Counted from the stretch's first letter, positions 1 through 10,380 are shown. The stretch is 64,000 nucleotides of DNA from Galeruca laticollis (GCA_963921935.1 OY998175.1:260429209-260493208); one strand, 5' to 3'. The notes: generated by a model from the letters alone, not told the origin. Translations and numbers: made by a program.

Positions 1-378
1 AAAACTAACGTAATATATAGTATCTCTTGTAAAAATTGTAACAAAAAGTATGTAGGAATGACATCTCAGAATTTGAAATCACGTTGTGCTCAACATAAAA
101 ACGATGCTAGGTTAAAAAAGCGGAAATGTGCATTATCAGAACATGTTATAGATGAGTTCCACCATATAGATTTTGATAAAGTAAAGATTCTTGATGAAGA
201 AAGAAACTATAACAAAAGAAAGTTTTGAGAAATGTATCATATTAATAACATTGAGGAACCAATGAATAGAAGGTCTGACATTGAGTCACTTAGTAAGATT
301 TATACATATTTATTGCACTTTAATAATGTCCACTCCGGTAGCGAGGAGATTGATTCCCAAATTAGTGTTTTGAGTTAA
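1..378 (+). pseudogene. Penelope-like element, C-terminal GIY-YIG endonuclease fragment
   Basis: Frame 1 reads from the window edge to TAA at 376-378. The start has the GIY-YIG pattern of Penelope-like retroelements: a Cys pair (SCKNC) followed by KKYVGMTSQNLKSR and later CALSEHV. An in-frame TGA at 226-228 interrupts the frame, after which the same frame continues with plausible family sequence (EMYHINN). The domain would nick target DNA for retrotransposition. The 5' part lies outside the window. At least three other GIY-YIG copies occur (about 23.4, 39.6 and 48.1 kb), so this is one of a dispersed family. It is a decayed copy, not a working gene. Confidence 0.75.
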
Positions 379-1403
379 TGGTTGGCTGATGTGACAGGTC
401 AGTCGAGTGTTGACAATACAAACATTATTAAAATTTTACATTTAAAAGCAAAAGAATTTTTGTGTACATTATGGCTATCACAGCTCAGTTGCGAATGCAA
501 ATGATTTCCAAACAGTTGGGCCTTAACGTGAGAGGTTAGGTTCTTTCCATGTGTTAAAAATTACAGATCATACATCACTTTTCCTAACTGACATTATTAT
601 TGTTATGAGAATTTTAAATTATTAATAATAATTTTCATGGAAATTAACATCAGACGAAAGTGGAGATCGTTAGTATTTGCGGGTGGGTTTTGTTTGGCTT
701 TTTTATTTAACAATAGTAATTGCTGGAATGGGTTGACAGTTTGGGAATACCGAATGTGAAAGGTTTGAGTGTTCACTGACTGTAGACTTATTTCGTCATC
801 CCAATTTTTTACATTTTGCAAAAGACAGGTGGCAGCTGTCAGACAATAGTATGGTTAAATTCAAAGGAGTAATTTTTCAATCTTGACGTGATCCTAGGTG
901 TGGACATTATTCTATTATTGTTTTTCATTGAAGTTCTCACCAAAGCAACCTAAAAACACAACAGTGTTGCTGATAAATTTAGATTTTTATTAAATGTTGT
1001 TACTTCAACCTTGTAATTGCCCCCCGTATCCCTACCTTTCGACAGCAGTCGATTTCATGTCGAAATATATATTCAACAAAATCAGTCGTTTCTTGTTGTT
1101 CGTCTTTTGGTTTTAAAAAACAGGAAAAAAATCCTGGCTCTCATTACTATATGTAGGAGAGAAATTATATTTAGTCGACATTTTAGTCTTTAGTGGATGA
1201 ATGTTTTCCTGCAATTGGTGAAATGTGAGTTCAATTTTAAATCAACACTACAAGTAAGTCGTAATGATTTCAAAAATTATTTTCTTTATTAAGTTAACCG
1301 ATTTTTTCTTTCTGGTTTATTATAGCCTTTGAAAATGAAGACAATGCTCTTCGAAAGCTTGAGTAATGTACTATTTGATTCACTTTATCTCTAACCTGTA
1401 AAG

Positions 1404-1457
<54 letters not shown>

Positions 1458-1683
1458 CAACGTATACATGGTGTTTATTATTATGTAATTGATAAATTTA
1501 TGAAAAACTTCTTATAATGATGTTATGAAAACTTTGTATCACCGCGTATAGTCATTAATAAATTGATCTCATTTGGTTTGGGTTCTATCGAAATAAACTT
1601 ATATTCAACTAGTATGAACTAATGTCAAATAAAATGCATTCAAACAGTTCTTTGAATTTTTATTATAATACTATGTCGAATGA
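379..1683. other. Non-coding left flank with TA microsatellite
   Basis: No convincing gene is seen. A (TA)n run lies at about 1405-1455. Sequence at about 1330-1370 contains 'ctcttcgaaagcttgagt', which resembles the untranslated 'gaaagctt' segments found next to Penelope-like elements elsewhere in this window (about 41.03 kb), so part of this flank may be Penelope untranslated sequence. Confidence 0.5.
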
Positions 1684-1689
1684 AATTTT
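1684..1689. repeat. Left 6-bp target-site duplication of the Polinton (AATTTT)
   Basis: AATTTT directly precedes the AGTAGGTAATACACG terminus. An identical AATTTT directly follows the other terminus at 19389-19394. Six-base duplications are characteristic of Polinton/Maverick integration. Confidence 0.92.
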
Positions 1690-1839
1690 AGTAGGTAATA
1701 CACGTATGTTCTGTGACACTTTATCGGATGAACAGGCGGATGGCCTATGGGTGGTTACCGATAGGAAGAAGTTTCCAGAGGGTTTACAAGAAGTAAAAGA
1801 AGTCTCTAGATGGTTAGCAAGTAATGACGGTAGCGTCTA

Positions 1840-2520
1840 CGGGGGTTATGCAAAAAGTGTGTATGTTGTTACGTGTATAAGGTAGAGGGTGGTTTAGAAG
1901 AAGCGAAGGGGTTTTTAAGGGTAGCGTCTACGGGGATTACGCAAGTAAGGGTGTACGGGGGTTATGCAAAAAGTAAATAAGTGTGTATGTTGTTACGTGT
2001 ATAAGGTAGAGGGTGGTTTAGAAGGAGCGAAGGGGTTTTTAAGGGTAGCGTCTACGGGGGTTATGCAAAAAGTTTTTTGGGGGTTTGGCCTGGGCCAATT
2101 GCCAAAATTTTTGGGATAATGACGGTAGCGGCTACGGGGGTTATGCAGAAAGTAAATAAGTGTGTATGTTGTTACGTGTATAAGGTAGAGGGTGGTTTAG
2201 AAGAAGCGAAGGGGTTTTTAAGGGTAGCGTCTACGGGGATTACGCAAGGGTGTATACAAGAACGGGGGTTATGCAAAAAGTGTGTTTGTTTTTACGTGTA
2301 TAAGGTAGAGGGTGATTTAGAAGAAGCGAAGAGGGTTTTAAGGGTAGCGTCTACGGGGGAGGGGAGCGTCTACGGGGATTACGTAAATAAGGGTGTATAC
2401 AAGAACGGGGGTTATGCAAAAAGTAAATAAGTGTGTATGTTTTTACGTGTATAAGGTAGAGGGTGATTTAGAAGAAGCGAAGAGGCTTTTAAGGGTAGCG
2501 TCTACGGGGGGTTGCGTAAA
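1840..2520. repeat. Irregular minisatellite within the left TIR
   Basis: A core of about 75-80 bp containing 'acgtgtataaggtagagggt' and 'aagggtagcgtctacggg' recurs five times. The 'ggtagaggg' blocks lie near 1881, 2005, 2184, 2304 and 2455, giving spacings of about 120-180 bp. Units are joined by variable 'gggttatgcaaaaagt' linkers. It is mirrored in the right TIR. Open frames across it are a by-product of the repeats. Confidence 0.85.
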
Positions 2521-2645
2521 AAGTGAATAAGGATGTATACAAGAAGTAATTAGAAGAAAGAAAATATATGGAGGATTGTGTGTGTGTGTGTAAGAGATGA
2601 GGGGTAGTGCTTACGAGGGGGAGGGGCTATGCAGTTAAGGGTTCT

Positions 2646-2775
2646 ATATTTTGAAATTCTCAAAGGAATGTTATTAGATTGATAACCAACATTTTTTTTA
2701 AAACGGATATGTGTGTGAATTCATATCATTTTATAGAAGGTTTTTTATATTGTAATAAATGAAATCTCGCATTAT
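2646..2775 (+). repeat. TIR-internal direct repeat, copy 1
   Basis: This 130-bp unit starts 'atattttgaaattctcaa' and ends 'tctcgcattat'. It is repeated at 2869-2996 with a few differences (T-run length, gattgat/gatcgat). The same pair appears inverted in the right TIR at about 18083-18210 and 18304-18433. Confidence 0.9.
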
Positions 2776-2868
2776 TATGAATACATCTAAGACAAACAAA
2801 CAGATTACAGAAACCACATTAGACGTTGCAACTTAGCAATAAGTGATGGGGATCTAACCATTGGTACA
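2773..2868 (+). repeat. Chimeric insert in TIR built from two internal gene fragments
   Basis: Bases 2773-2815 match the reverse complement of 11859-11901 (41/43), which lies inside the conserved gene at 11079-12065. Bases 2814-2868 match 3989-4043 (52/55), inside the 5' part of the polymerase gene. The junction of the two shares 'CC'; the outer junction to the first direct repeat shares 'TAT'. The right TIR holds the same chimera, so it was made before, or copied during, TIR homogenisation. Confidence 0.9.
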
Positions 2869-2996
2869 ATATTTTGAAATTCTCAAAGGAATGTTATTAG
2901 ATCGATAACCAACTTTTTTTAAAACGGATATGTGTGTGAATTCATATCATTTTATAGAAGGTTTTTTATATTGTAATAAATGAAATCTCGCATTAT
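2869..2996 (+). repeat. TIR-internal direct repeat, copy 2
   Basis: Second copy of the unit at 2646-2775, here followed by the unique inner TIR ('attaaattcgcttag'). It is probably the original context, because the sequence continues uninterrupted beyond it while copy 1 breaks off into the chimeric insert. Confidence 0.88.
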
Positions 2997-3103
2997 ATTA
3001 AATTCGCTTAGTGGGTAATATTTGCAAACACGTGCAAACCAAATCATTTATTCAGACAATAGCGAACTTGTTTCAAAATATGATGAGATTGGAATGTCAT
3101 GAT

Positions 3104-3446
3104 TTCTAGTTTATAATTGTTAGTAACAGATAAGATTGTACGAAATCGTAGAAAAATATAGTTTTCTGGAAATAGGATGATGATATCAAAAATAACTCAT
3201 TGGACTTGTGCATCCCCCTCTATAATAAAATATTCTTTTAAATAGTGCTCACAGTAAATACTAGACAATAGACTGTACTTAGGGTTCCAGTGAAAAGTTG
3301 TCGTTTAAGGTTCCACAATTCATAGTAAGTTTACTATTTTTTTTTCATTCATCTTTAACTATTTTAAAAAACTTAATTGTTGAATTATTATTATTATTCT
3401 GTTATCTTTTCAAATAATTCTTTCTTTATTACGGATGAATTTTTAA
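3104..3446. other. Non-coding spacer between left TIR and first reading frame
   Basis: AT-rich unique sequence with no open frame of note. It probably holds the upstream control region of the left gene block; no specific promoter element can be assigned. 'ttttgcag' at 3473-3480 could be a 3' splice site for the following frame. Confidence 0.4.
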
Positions 3447-3749
3447 AATGAGATTAATACAATAAGCACTGCTTTTGCAGAAATAAAACCCGTTATAAAA
3501 CTGAAAGATTTACCAAGGGATACACCACATAGAATAAACAGCGCAAAGGTGCACCAGGGGCAATTTGGAGTCCAAATACTTCTGGAGCTGGACGAAAATA
3601 TAGTATTTCTCCCCAAAAGAGTGACGGATGCATTTGCGTCGCATGTAAATCAATTTACGCCGGGGAAGTTCAGCATTACATTCCTAGGACTTCAAACTTT
3701 CCAAAGGGTTTCCCCTAGGACCCTCATCAAAATAGAGGAGAATGTATAA
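3447..3749 (+). CDS. Small conserved-looking protein, start unclear (possible OB-fold type)
   Basis: The frame is open from 3447, after TAA at 3444-3446, to TAA at 3747-3749, about 100 codons, but contains no ATG. It includes EIKPVIKLKDLPRDTPHRIN, then FGVQILLEL and NIVFLPKRV, a pattern of charged beta-strand-like segments ending FLPKR. I have a general memory of such short proteins beside arthropod Polinton polymerases and suspect a single-strand-DNA-binding (OB) fold; that is inference. 'ttttgcag' at 3473-3480, just before GAA ATA AAA, would make a good 3' splice site, so the start may lie in an upstream exon. Otherwise the start codon is lost. Confidence 0.45.
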   Translation, partial: NEINTISTAFAEIKPVIKLKDLPRDTPHRINSAKVHQGQFGVQILLELDENIVFLPKRVTDAFASHVNQFTPGKFSITFLGLQTFQRVSPRTLIKIEENV

Positions 3750-3858
3750 AAAACATAACAAAACAGTACATATTGAATTTCAACACCTTGAAAAATAATC
3801 TGGACACAGGTGAACAGCTTCAGTTTTCAAAATCGTAAGTTTTTATAATTTTTTGAAA

Positions 3859-6800
3859 ATGAATTCTGAGGAAATAGCTCTCCTGACTGATAATATTGAT
3901 AAAAAGTTTCAAGCAATTGAATATATTTTATTTCAAAAAAAAATTGTACTATTTATGATATAGAAAAATGGTCAAAACAAGCTAAATGCCACATTAGACT
4001 TTGCTACTTAGCAATACGTGATGGGGATCTAACCATTGGTACATTACGTAAACTACAAACCAACTTGGGTCACTTGAAGCGGTTTAGAACAATAATTCAG
4101 AATCTAAGTAAATCTGGAAAGGGGCTTACTATTAATAATAAAAAAAGAAGTAATAGAGTAAAATGGGAAGATATTAATTCAATTTTTGAAAGTAGAGTTC
4201 GAACCGGGATTATTATAAATAAATCTCATAAAGATATCTTACAGTTTTTTGATGATTTGTTGTTTCTTTTCAGCACTAGAATGAAAAACGCATTAAAAAA
4301 ATGCAATATGTTGAAAGTAAATACTTGTTTTTGTGCAGAATTTATTAGAAAATCAGGTGATACTGAAATTACAGAAAATAAATATTTTTCTACAAAAAAT
4401 GAAATAATTGATAAGACAACTGACTTTAAAAAATGGTTTGCAGTTAATGTAAGAGATGTCATTTTAAGAAAACTTTCAGAATATTCTGAGGAAGGATCGG
4501 GGTGGGCCTTGAGTAAAATTATATCTCTGGAAATCAATATAAATAAATACGAGGTGGCTAGTGGAATATCATCATATATTAAATTACCAGACATAATAGC
4601 TAAAAGAAAGGCGTGTATCAACGTTCAGAATGACGATAATGCATGCTTTGCTTGGGCAATTGTTTCAGCTTTGTTCCCTTGCGTTATTAATAAAAATCCT
4701 ACACGTACTTGTTCATATCCTCATTATAGCAAAGTTTTGAACATAAACGGTCTTACATTTCCTGTACACCCAAATCAGATTACAACTTTCGAAAGAAATA
4801 ATGTTAATATTTCGGTTAATGTTTTTGAATTGGAAATTTTCAGACCATCAAATTTTAGTGTTGTGCCAGTACGTTTAACAAAACAAAAAAGAGAAAAGCA
4901 TGTCAATTTCCTGATTATTCAAAATAAATATTTTCCTAAAAAGAATGATTGCGAACCAGAGTCAGATAATGATGATTATGATTTTAATGATGATATACAG
5001 TATCACTATATTTGGATAAAAGATTTGTCAAGACTTTTATCCAAGCAACTCTCTAAAAATACTAGGACAAAATATATATGTGATAGATGTTTGAATTATT
5101 TTGTTTCTCAAGAAAAATTGGATGACCATTTCAAATATTGTGAAAAAATTGATAATAATTGTAAAATTGAGTTTTCTAAAGATCCATATGTCAAGTTTAA
5201 AAATTTTGTTTACAAAGAAAAAGTACCTTTTATTATTTATGCAGATTATGAATCACTACTTATTCCTTATATTGATGTAGATGCTAGAATAAAATCTCAA
5301 AAGGGATATGGTTCGCAGTCGGTAACGAGAAGTGCTAGGTATCAAAAACATAAAGCTTATAGTGCTGGACTATATTTTAAATGTAATTTTAACGATAACT
5401 GGTCATTTTATGATAGTAATCGAAGTTCTGATTGTATGTTATGGTTTGTAGATAAAATTGAAAATATTGCAAAATTTGTAATGTCAAAATTAAAAAATGT
5501 TAAACCAATGAATGTTGAAGTGAATTTAAAAGATGCTTCAGATAAATGTCATATTTGTGAGGAGATATTTAAGGAAGGTGATAAGATTGTTAGGGAACAT
5601 TGTCACCTAACAGGTAATTTTCGAGGTTTTGCTCACAACCACTGTAATCTTAATCATAAAAAATCATTTGTCATTCCAGTAGTTTTTCACAACCTAAGTG
5701 GTTATGATTCACATTTCATAATTAGAGATTTAGCTAACCGAAATTATGTTCAACTTTTACCTGTTAATAAAGAAAAATACATAAGTTTTACAATCTGGGA
5801 TAATAATACAAATATTAGGTTTAGATTTATAGACTCTTTTAGATTTATGGGATGTTCATTAGATTCATTGGTATCAACATTAGAACCAGAAAATTTCATT
5901 CCACTTAGAAAAGAATTTTCTAATCTAAATACTGAACAATTTAGTTTATTAACTAGAAAAGGTGTTTTCTTTTATGATTATTTAGATGATATAAAGCGAT
6001 TAGATGAAACTGCATTACCTAGTAAAGAATATTTTTACAACAAACTTAACGATGAACATATAAAAGATATTGACTATAGGCATGCAAAATTAGTTTGGTC
6101 AGCATTTAATATGAAAACCCTTGCTGATTACAGTGACTTGTATATGAAAACAGATATTTTACTTCTAGCGTCTGTTTTTGAAACATTTCGTGATACTTGC
6201 TGGAAAACATATGGTTTGGATCCTGGTCATTATTATACAGTTCCTGGTTACACTTGGGATTGTATGCTCAAGTATACTCATTGTAAATTAGAGACAGTGC
6301 AAGATATTGATATGCTGCTATTTTTTGAAAGAGGTATAAGGGGTGGAATATCTCAGTGTTGTAATCGATACGGCGAAGCCAACAACAAGTATATGCCTAC
6401 GTATAATGGAAACAAACCTATGAAGTATCTTTTAAATACAGATATTAATAATCTTTATGGTTGGGCTATGAGTCAGGAGCTTCCCTACGGAGGATTTAAA
6501 TGGGTAGATCATAATATTGATATAACTCAAATTCCAGATGATTCCCCTGAAGGGTACCTGCTCGAGGTTGATTTAGAGTATCCAAAAAATAAACACGATC
6601 TACACAAAGATCTGCCATTCTGTGCAGAACATATTTCACCACCAAATTCTAAACAAAAGAAATTAATGACTACTCTGTATAATAAAAAAAATTATATTAT
6701 ACATTACAAAAATTTAAAGCAAGCTATAGCTCATGGATTATTGCTTAAGAAAGTTCATAAATTTCAGCAAAGTTGTTGGTTGAAGCCTTATATAGAATTG

Positions 6801-7685
6801 AATACTTTGATGAGATCCCACGCAAAAAATAATTTTGAAAAAAATTTGTATAAACTTATGAATAATGCAGTATTCGGGAAAACGATGCAAAATTTGCGTA
6901 AACATCGGTTAGTGAAATTAGTTCGAACGTGGTATGGCAAACGAGGAGCTAGAAATTTAATTGCAAGTCCCACATTTCATAGTCGTGTTATATTTAACGA
7001 TGATGTTGAGAATCCTTTATTGGCTATAGAGCTTAAGAAAACTAAAATTGTATTTGACAAACCTCTTTATATAGGATTAGCAATTTTAGATATTTCAAAA
7101 ATATGTGTTTATGAATTTCATTATGATTATATGCTGACCAAATTTTCACCTGAACAATGTAAATTACTTTATACCGATACTGATAGTTTAGTATACGAAA
7201 TTCAATGTAATAACATATATGAAGAAGTAATAAAGGCGGATATTCACCGTTTTGATACTAGTGATTATCCTGTAAATAATGTGTGGGATATTCCTCTAGC
7301 TAATAAGAAAGTACCCGGAATTATGAAGGATGAAAATAACTCAAAAATTATGACACATTTTGTAGGTTTACGTTCTAAACAGTATGCCTTCAGAGTGTTA
7401 GGTGAGGAAAACGATGTAAAAAAAGCTAAAGGTATTAAGTCTAATGTGGTAAAGAAAAAAATAACTTTTGATGATTATATTCTCTGTTTGCAGAAATTTA
7501 TAGAAAATCCTCAAGAAGAGTGTTTCATGCATGCAACTCAACGTTGTATACTATCAAAGTTACATGATGTATACACCATTGAACATACAAAAATTGCTTT
7601 AAACCCATCAGATGATAAAAGATATTTGATACCTGGTTCACATGACACTCTTCCGTGGGGACATTATAGTATTATGGAGTTATAA
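3859..7685 (+). CDS. polB: Protein-primed family B DNA polymerase (one-base frameshift near the 5' end)
   Basis: Replicates the element. The main open frame from TTG 4065 encodes 1206 residues; numbering is from there. Seen: C2HC finger C339/C342/H355/C359; exonuclease motifs ADYES (D394/E396), SGYDS (D548) and YMKTD (Y693/D697); endonuclease-VII-like Cys/His cluster CHICEE...EHCHLTG from C495; polymerase motifs DINNLYG (D793), KLMNNAVFGK (930-939) and YTDTDS (D1038/D1040). All catalytic residues are present. An ATG at 3859 opens a frame that runs into nine As (3935-3943) and stops at 3961. The polymerase frame picks up directly after this run, one base out of phase, and codes up to 4065 without an ATG, so the true start is probably 3859 with a homopolymer indel. 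AATAAA overlaps the stop codon. Confidence 0.95.
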
Positions 7686-7984
7686 TAAATTGATTTGAAT
7701 TTATTTTCAGATGAAGAGTTTGGTAGATCTATGTACTAAGATAATTTGTAATCGTATTACTAGAATTTCAAGTTTTCTTGTACAAGCTCAAATTCCTCAG
7801 TTTTTGCTTTCATCTGTATAACTATATTTAATATGTACTGTCAAATGTATAATTTTCATTTTGCCTTTAATGTAATATGTACTGTTTTTTTATTTGATGT
7901 AATATGTATATAAATACAATTAATAAAACAATATTCATATAACCTTGAAACTTGATTTTTTATCCTAGCTCCTTCCCACAGGTT
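7686..7984. other. 3' region of the polymerase gene
   Basis: No gene. It holds polyadenylation-signal-like AATAAA at 7684-7689 and again near 7922. The following genes are on the opposite strand, so this is the convergent intergenic segment. Confidence 0.5.
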
Positions 7985-8435
7985 TTCAAGAATTTTTAAC
8001 GTTATTACGTCGATTTGAAGTTTCATAAGTAGTACATGAGTAAGAAGTGCTGTTCCTTTAGACTGGTGTTTAAATTGTAAATTTGGAATTTTGCTGCCAA
8101 ATATGCCTTTTCAGCAACATTTGACGGTGATGCTTGAGGAAAATACCGATTTAGGTTAGTCTTTTTCCCATTTTGTTCTAACGCGATACGAATGTTCACC
8201 ATCATGATCGTTTTCATTTACACTACATCGAGGTCGCTCTAATAGTTGAATAGTTGCAGGATTTAGAGTGCCATCTACAGGAAAATTTAATTTCTCTTGG
8301 AAAGCTTTTAAAATCGATGACATATTTGTGATATCATATTCCGACTTGTTAACATATCCAAATCTTTCGATAATTTACATCAAGTTTCTCAGATGTCACT
8401 AAAGGTAGAATTATTATTAATAGTAAAAGAAACAT
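7985..8435 (-). pseudogene. Secreted matrix-metalloproteinase-like gene, broken and truncated
   Basis: On the minus strand an ATG at 8435 begins a hydrophobic leader (MFLLLLIIILPLV), a likely signal peptide. One base out of frame follows FGYVNKSEYD, then LKAFQEKLNFPVDGTLNPAT and ERPRCSVNEND, which fit the peptidoglycan-binding-like prodomain and PRCG/S-type cysteine switch of matrix metalloproteinases. After KWEK a second one-base shift at an A run leads to TNLNRYFPQASPS and AAKFQIYNLNTSL, matching the start of the catalytic domain. No zinc-binding HExxH helix is visible before the open frame ends near 8023. Viral MMPs are known in some insect DNA viruses; its role here is unknown. Confidence 0.68.
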
Positions 8436-8541
8436 CCTTCACTTTCGATGTTCAATACTGATTCCAAATCAACATAAAAGTTTTCATCATCAGCATTACT
8501 TGTGTTAGAGGTGAAATGAAACAAAGAATATTTTCATAATT

Positions 8542-9315
8542 TTATAATGTTAAATCATTGATTACATGGACTTTGTAATAGTACAGATATTCTCTAAGTG
8601 CTCTTCCTATTAAACTGCTGTTGTCATAAGAATAAATAACACAAACAGCATACATTAAATCTAAACAATTGGAAAAACCACATATTGGATTCGATATAAA
8701 TGTTTTTAATAAATTAATGATATTATAATAAAAATCGCAAAAGTTCACTTTATTTAAAATTGAAATGTGATGTTGAAGCAAATTCTCATGAACACGTTGA
8801 ATTTCTACAACTTCTTCTTCATCGAGGAAAACTGTTACATCATCTTTCTGAATTTTAAAAAATTTTTGATTATCATAAATAACTTTAGTTATTTGACAAA
8901 AATCTTGGTACAACATGATGGGATTAGAATCTACAACATCATCATCTGGAGAATTGAAGAATAACTCGTTACTTTTATGCAGCACTTCTATGATCTCATC
9001 CCATTCTAAAGTATTGAATGACATTTTTGAAGGTTCCACGATAAACGATGATAAAATGATGGCAGGTGCAAAAGTTCTGACAGGACTCAGGCAACATCCA
9101 ACTTCAAATCGACGACCAACATTGAAAACTGTATGCAATAAATAATGTCTTTCTTTTCTTATTGCAATTTCATAATTAAGTACAATTTGATCTAAATCAC
9201 GATCATAATTTGGTTCTTCATCATAACTACTATTATCACTACATGACATTGTAACACTATAATACCCAGAATCGTGACTACTCATTATGATGACTTCTAA
9301 ACTAATGTCGATCAA
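8542..9315 (-). CDS. Acidic conserved-looking protein, possible PC4-like domain
   Basis: 257 codons on the minus strand; a second ATG (MSSHDS) at 9282 is an alternative start. The N-terminus is Ser/Asp/Glu-rich. The middle has FNVGRRFEVGCCLSP followed about 25 residues later by MSFNTLEWDEIIEVL, which recalls the transcription-coactivator PC4/p15 fold (basic strand, then 'E/EW..L' helix). The C-terminal half is hydrophobic/helical and not recognised. It lies between the MMP-like remnant and the integrase, all on the minus strand. A regulatory DNA-binding role would be inference; the family call is weak. Confidence 0.55.
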   Translation of the reverse strand: MIDISLEVIIMSSHDSGYYSVTMSCSDNSSYDEEPNYDRDLDQIVLNYEIAIRKERHYLLHTVFNVGRRFEVGCCLSPVRTFAPAIILSSFIVEPSKMSFNTLEWDEIIEVLHKSNELFFNSPDDDVVDSNPIMLYQDFCQITKVIYDNQKFFKIQKDDVTVFLDEEEVVEIQRVHENLLQHHISILNKVNFCDFYYNIINLLKTFISNPICGFSNCLDLMYAVCVIYSYDNSSLIGRALREYLYYYKVHVINDLTL

Positions 9316-9370
9316 TTTATATGTTTATCTCTGTCCTCCACTCAATTAAAGTTGATTGGTTGCTGGTGAT

Positions 9371-10292
9371 CTATACTACTACGTCATCAGTGTTAATCCA
9401 ACTGTTATGTTTTTCATCTAATCCTAACCATTTAACGTACATTTTGTTACGTTTCCTCTTCAACACCTTTTCAACGAGATAAATGTGGGGATTTTTGGTT
9501 TTTAGTAATTCTTCTTCATAGAAACAACCTCTAATAGGCGATCCAGTCATATCTTCTATCAAATACGTTACAGGATTCGTTATTTTGACTTTCGTAATTT
9601 TGAATAGTTCAGTTGTAAAATTGGGAGTGTAACCTTTTTCAAAAGCATGTTTCGCTTTACTTATTCGCACAATATCTCTCACATTTAATTTTCTGGGTCC
9701 GGCGATTTTCAAATAACTGAATTTCTTATTTAAAATCAATTTTTCGTTACTTCGATTCACCTGATGGTTTGTATCCAGTTTTACTATGTTTTGTGTCGTT
9801 GTATTCCTTTGTGATTTGAGGTAAAATATCGATCCATTGGTATTTCCCAATTAAGCTGAAATGTTTATAGAGTTTCGTTTTGAGCGTTCTAATAACTCTT
9901 TCTGCAATTGCAGCTTTCTTCGTACTAAATGTACTATAATGATTGATATTATGTTTTTTCATTAGCGATTTGAATTTACTATTGTAAAATTCCGTTCCCT
10001 GATCTGATTGTAGATTTTTTGGTGTTCGACTCCTGATAATACTCGAAAATGCTCGTGTTATTTCTTCGGCCGTTTTCGTCTTGAGTGGACGAGTCCACAT
10101 GAATTTCGAGAAACAATCGATAACCACCAAAATCATTTTAAATCCTTTATTATGCTTTGCATAAGGTCTCATTTCGGCTAAATCCATTTGCCATAAGTCA
10201 TCAAGACCTTTGATTATTGTTCGTCGACGTGGATAATTTCGTCGAATCGGTTTATGCAATTCTTTAACAAGTTGAATCCTGTCTGCAGACAT
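9371..10292 (-). CDS. int: Retroviral-type integrase with C-terminal chromodomain (frameshifted)
   Basis: Inserts the element and makes the 6-bp target duplication. The first segment (10292 down to 9747) holds the RNase H-fold catalytic core: D37 in WQMDLAEM, D97 in LQSDQGTEF, E131 in AAIAERVIRTLK. It then enters a wrong frame (GESK stop). The C-terminal segment, open from 9850 to 9371 in another frame, continues from VNRSNEKLILNKKF and ends in a chromodomain (YLVEKVLKRKRNKMYVKWLG...WI). The shift is within about 9755-9770, one base. Both halves look otherwise intact. It sits between the acidic gene and the coiled-coil gene in the minus-strand block. Confidence 0.93.
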
Positions 10293-10322
10293 GATGTATA
10301 GTGAACAAAGAAGGTTATTTTG

Positions 10323-10368
<46 letters not shown>
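10323..10368. repeat. (TA)n microsatellite between integrase and coiled-coil genes
   Basis: A pure alternating TA run of about 46 bp in the short intergenic space upstream of the integrase gene. Similar TA runs occur elsewhere in the window (about 1.4, 30.25, 40.9, 43.2 and 63.7 kb). Confidence 0.9.
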
Positions 10369-10370
<2 letters not shown>

Positions 10371-10380
10371 TAAAGGTCAA

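Larger units (their letters stand above)
1690..3103 (+). repeat. Left terminal inverted repeat of the Polinton
   Basis: It matches the reverse complement of 17976-19388 with, by eye, about six substitutions and two short indels (one in a TG run near 2580, one in a T run near 2693). The outer ~900 bp is an irregular minisatellite. The inner part holds a 130-bp direct duplication around a chimeric insert made from internal element sequence. In protein-primed replicons the ends act as origins; that role here is inferred. Confidence 0.95.

Noticed and set aside
1622..1885. 87-codon frame crossing the Polinton left end
   Set aside because: It starts in host flank and crosses the target duplication into the TIR, so it cannot be a pre-existing gene.
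2077..2430. 117-codon frame in the left TIR and its mirror in the right TIR (18648-19001)
   Set aside because: It runs through minisatellite units (repeated VCCYVYKVEGGLEEAK blocks), exists only because unit lengths are multiples of three in places, and is present twice because the TIR is.
1840..2520. CRISPR-like array
   Set aside because: Units are long, spacers are not unique and of uneven length, and the setting is a eukaryotic TIR minisatellite.
2773..2868. TIR insert as a small independent transposon
   Set aside because: It has no terminal repeats of its own and both halves match internal genes of the same element; the flanking direct repeats are too long for a target duplication.
3935..3943. 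Programmed -1 frameshifting as the main explanation of the polymerase break
   Set aside because: The A run could slip, but similar one-base breaks occur in other genes at other sequences, so errors or decay are more economical.
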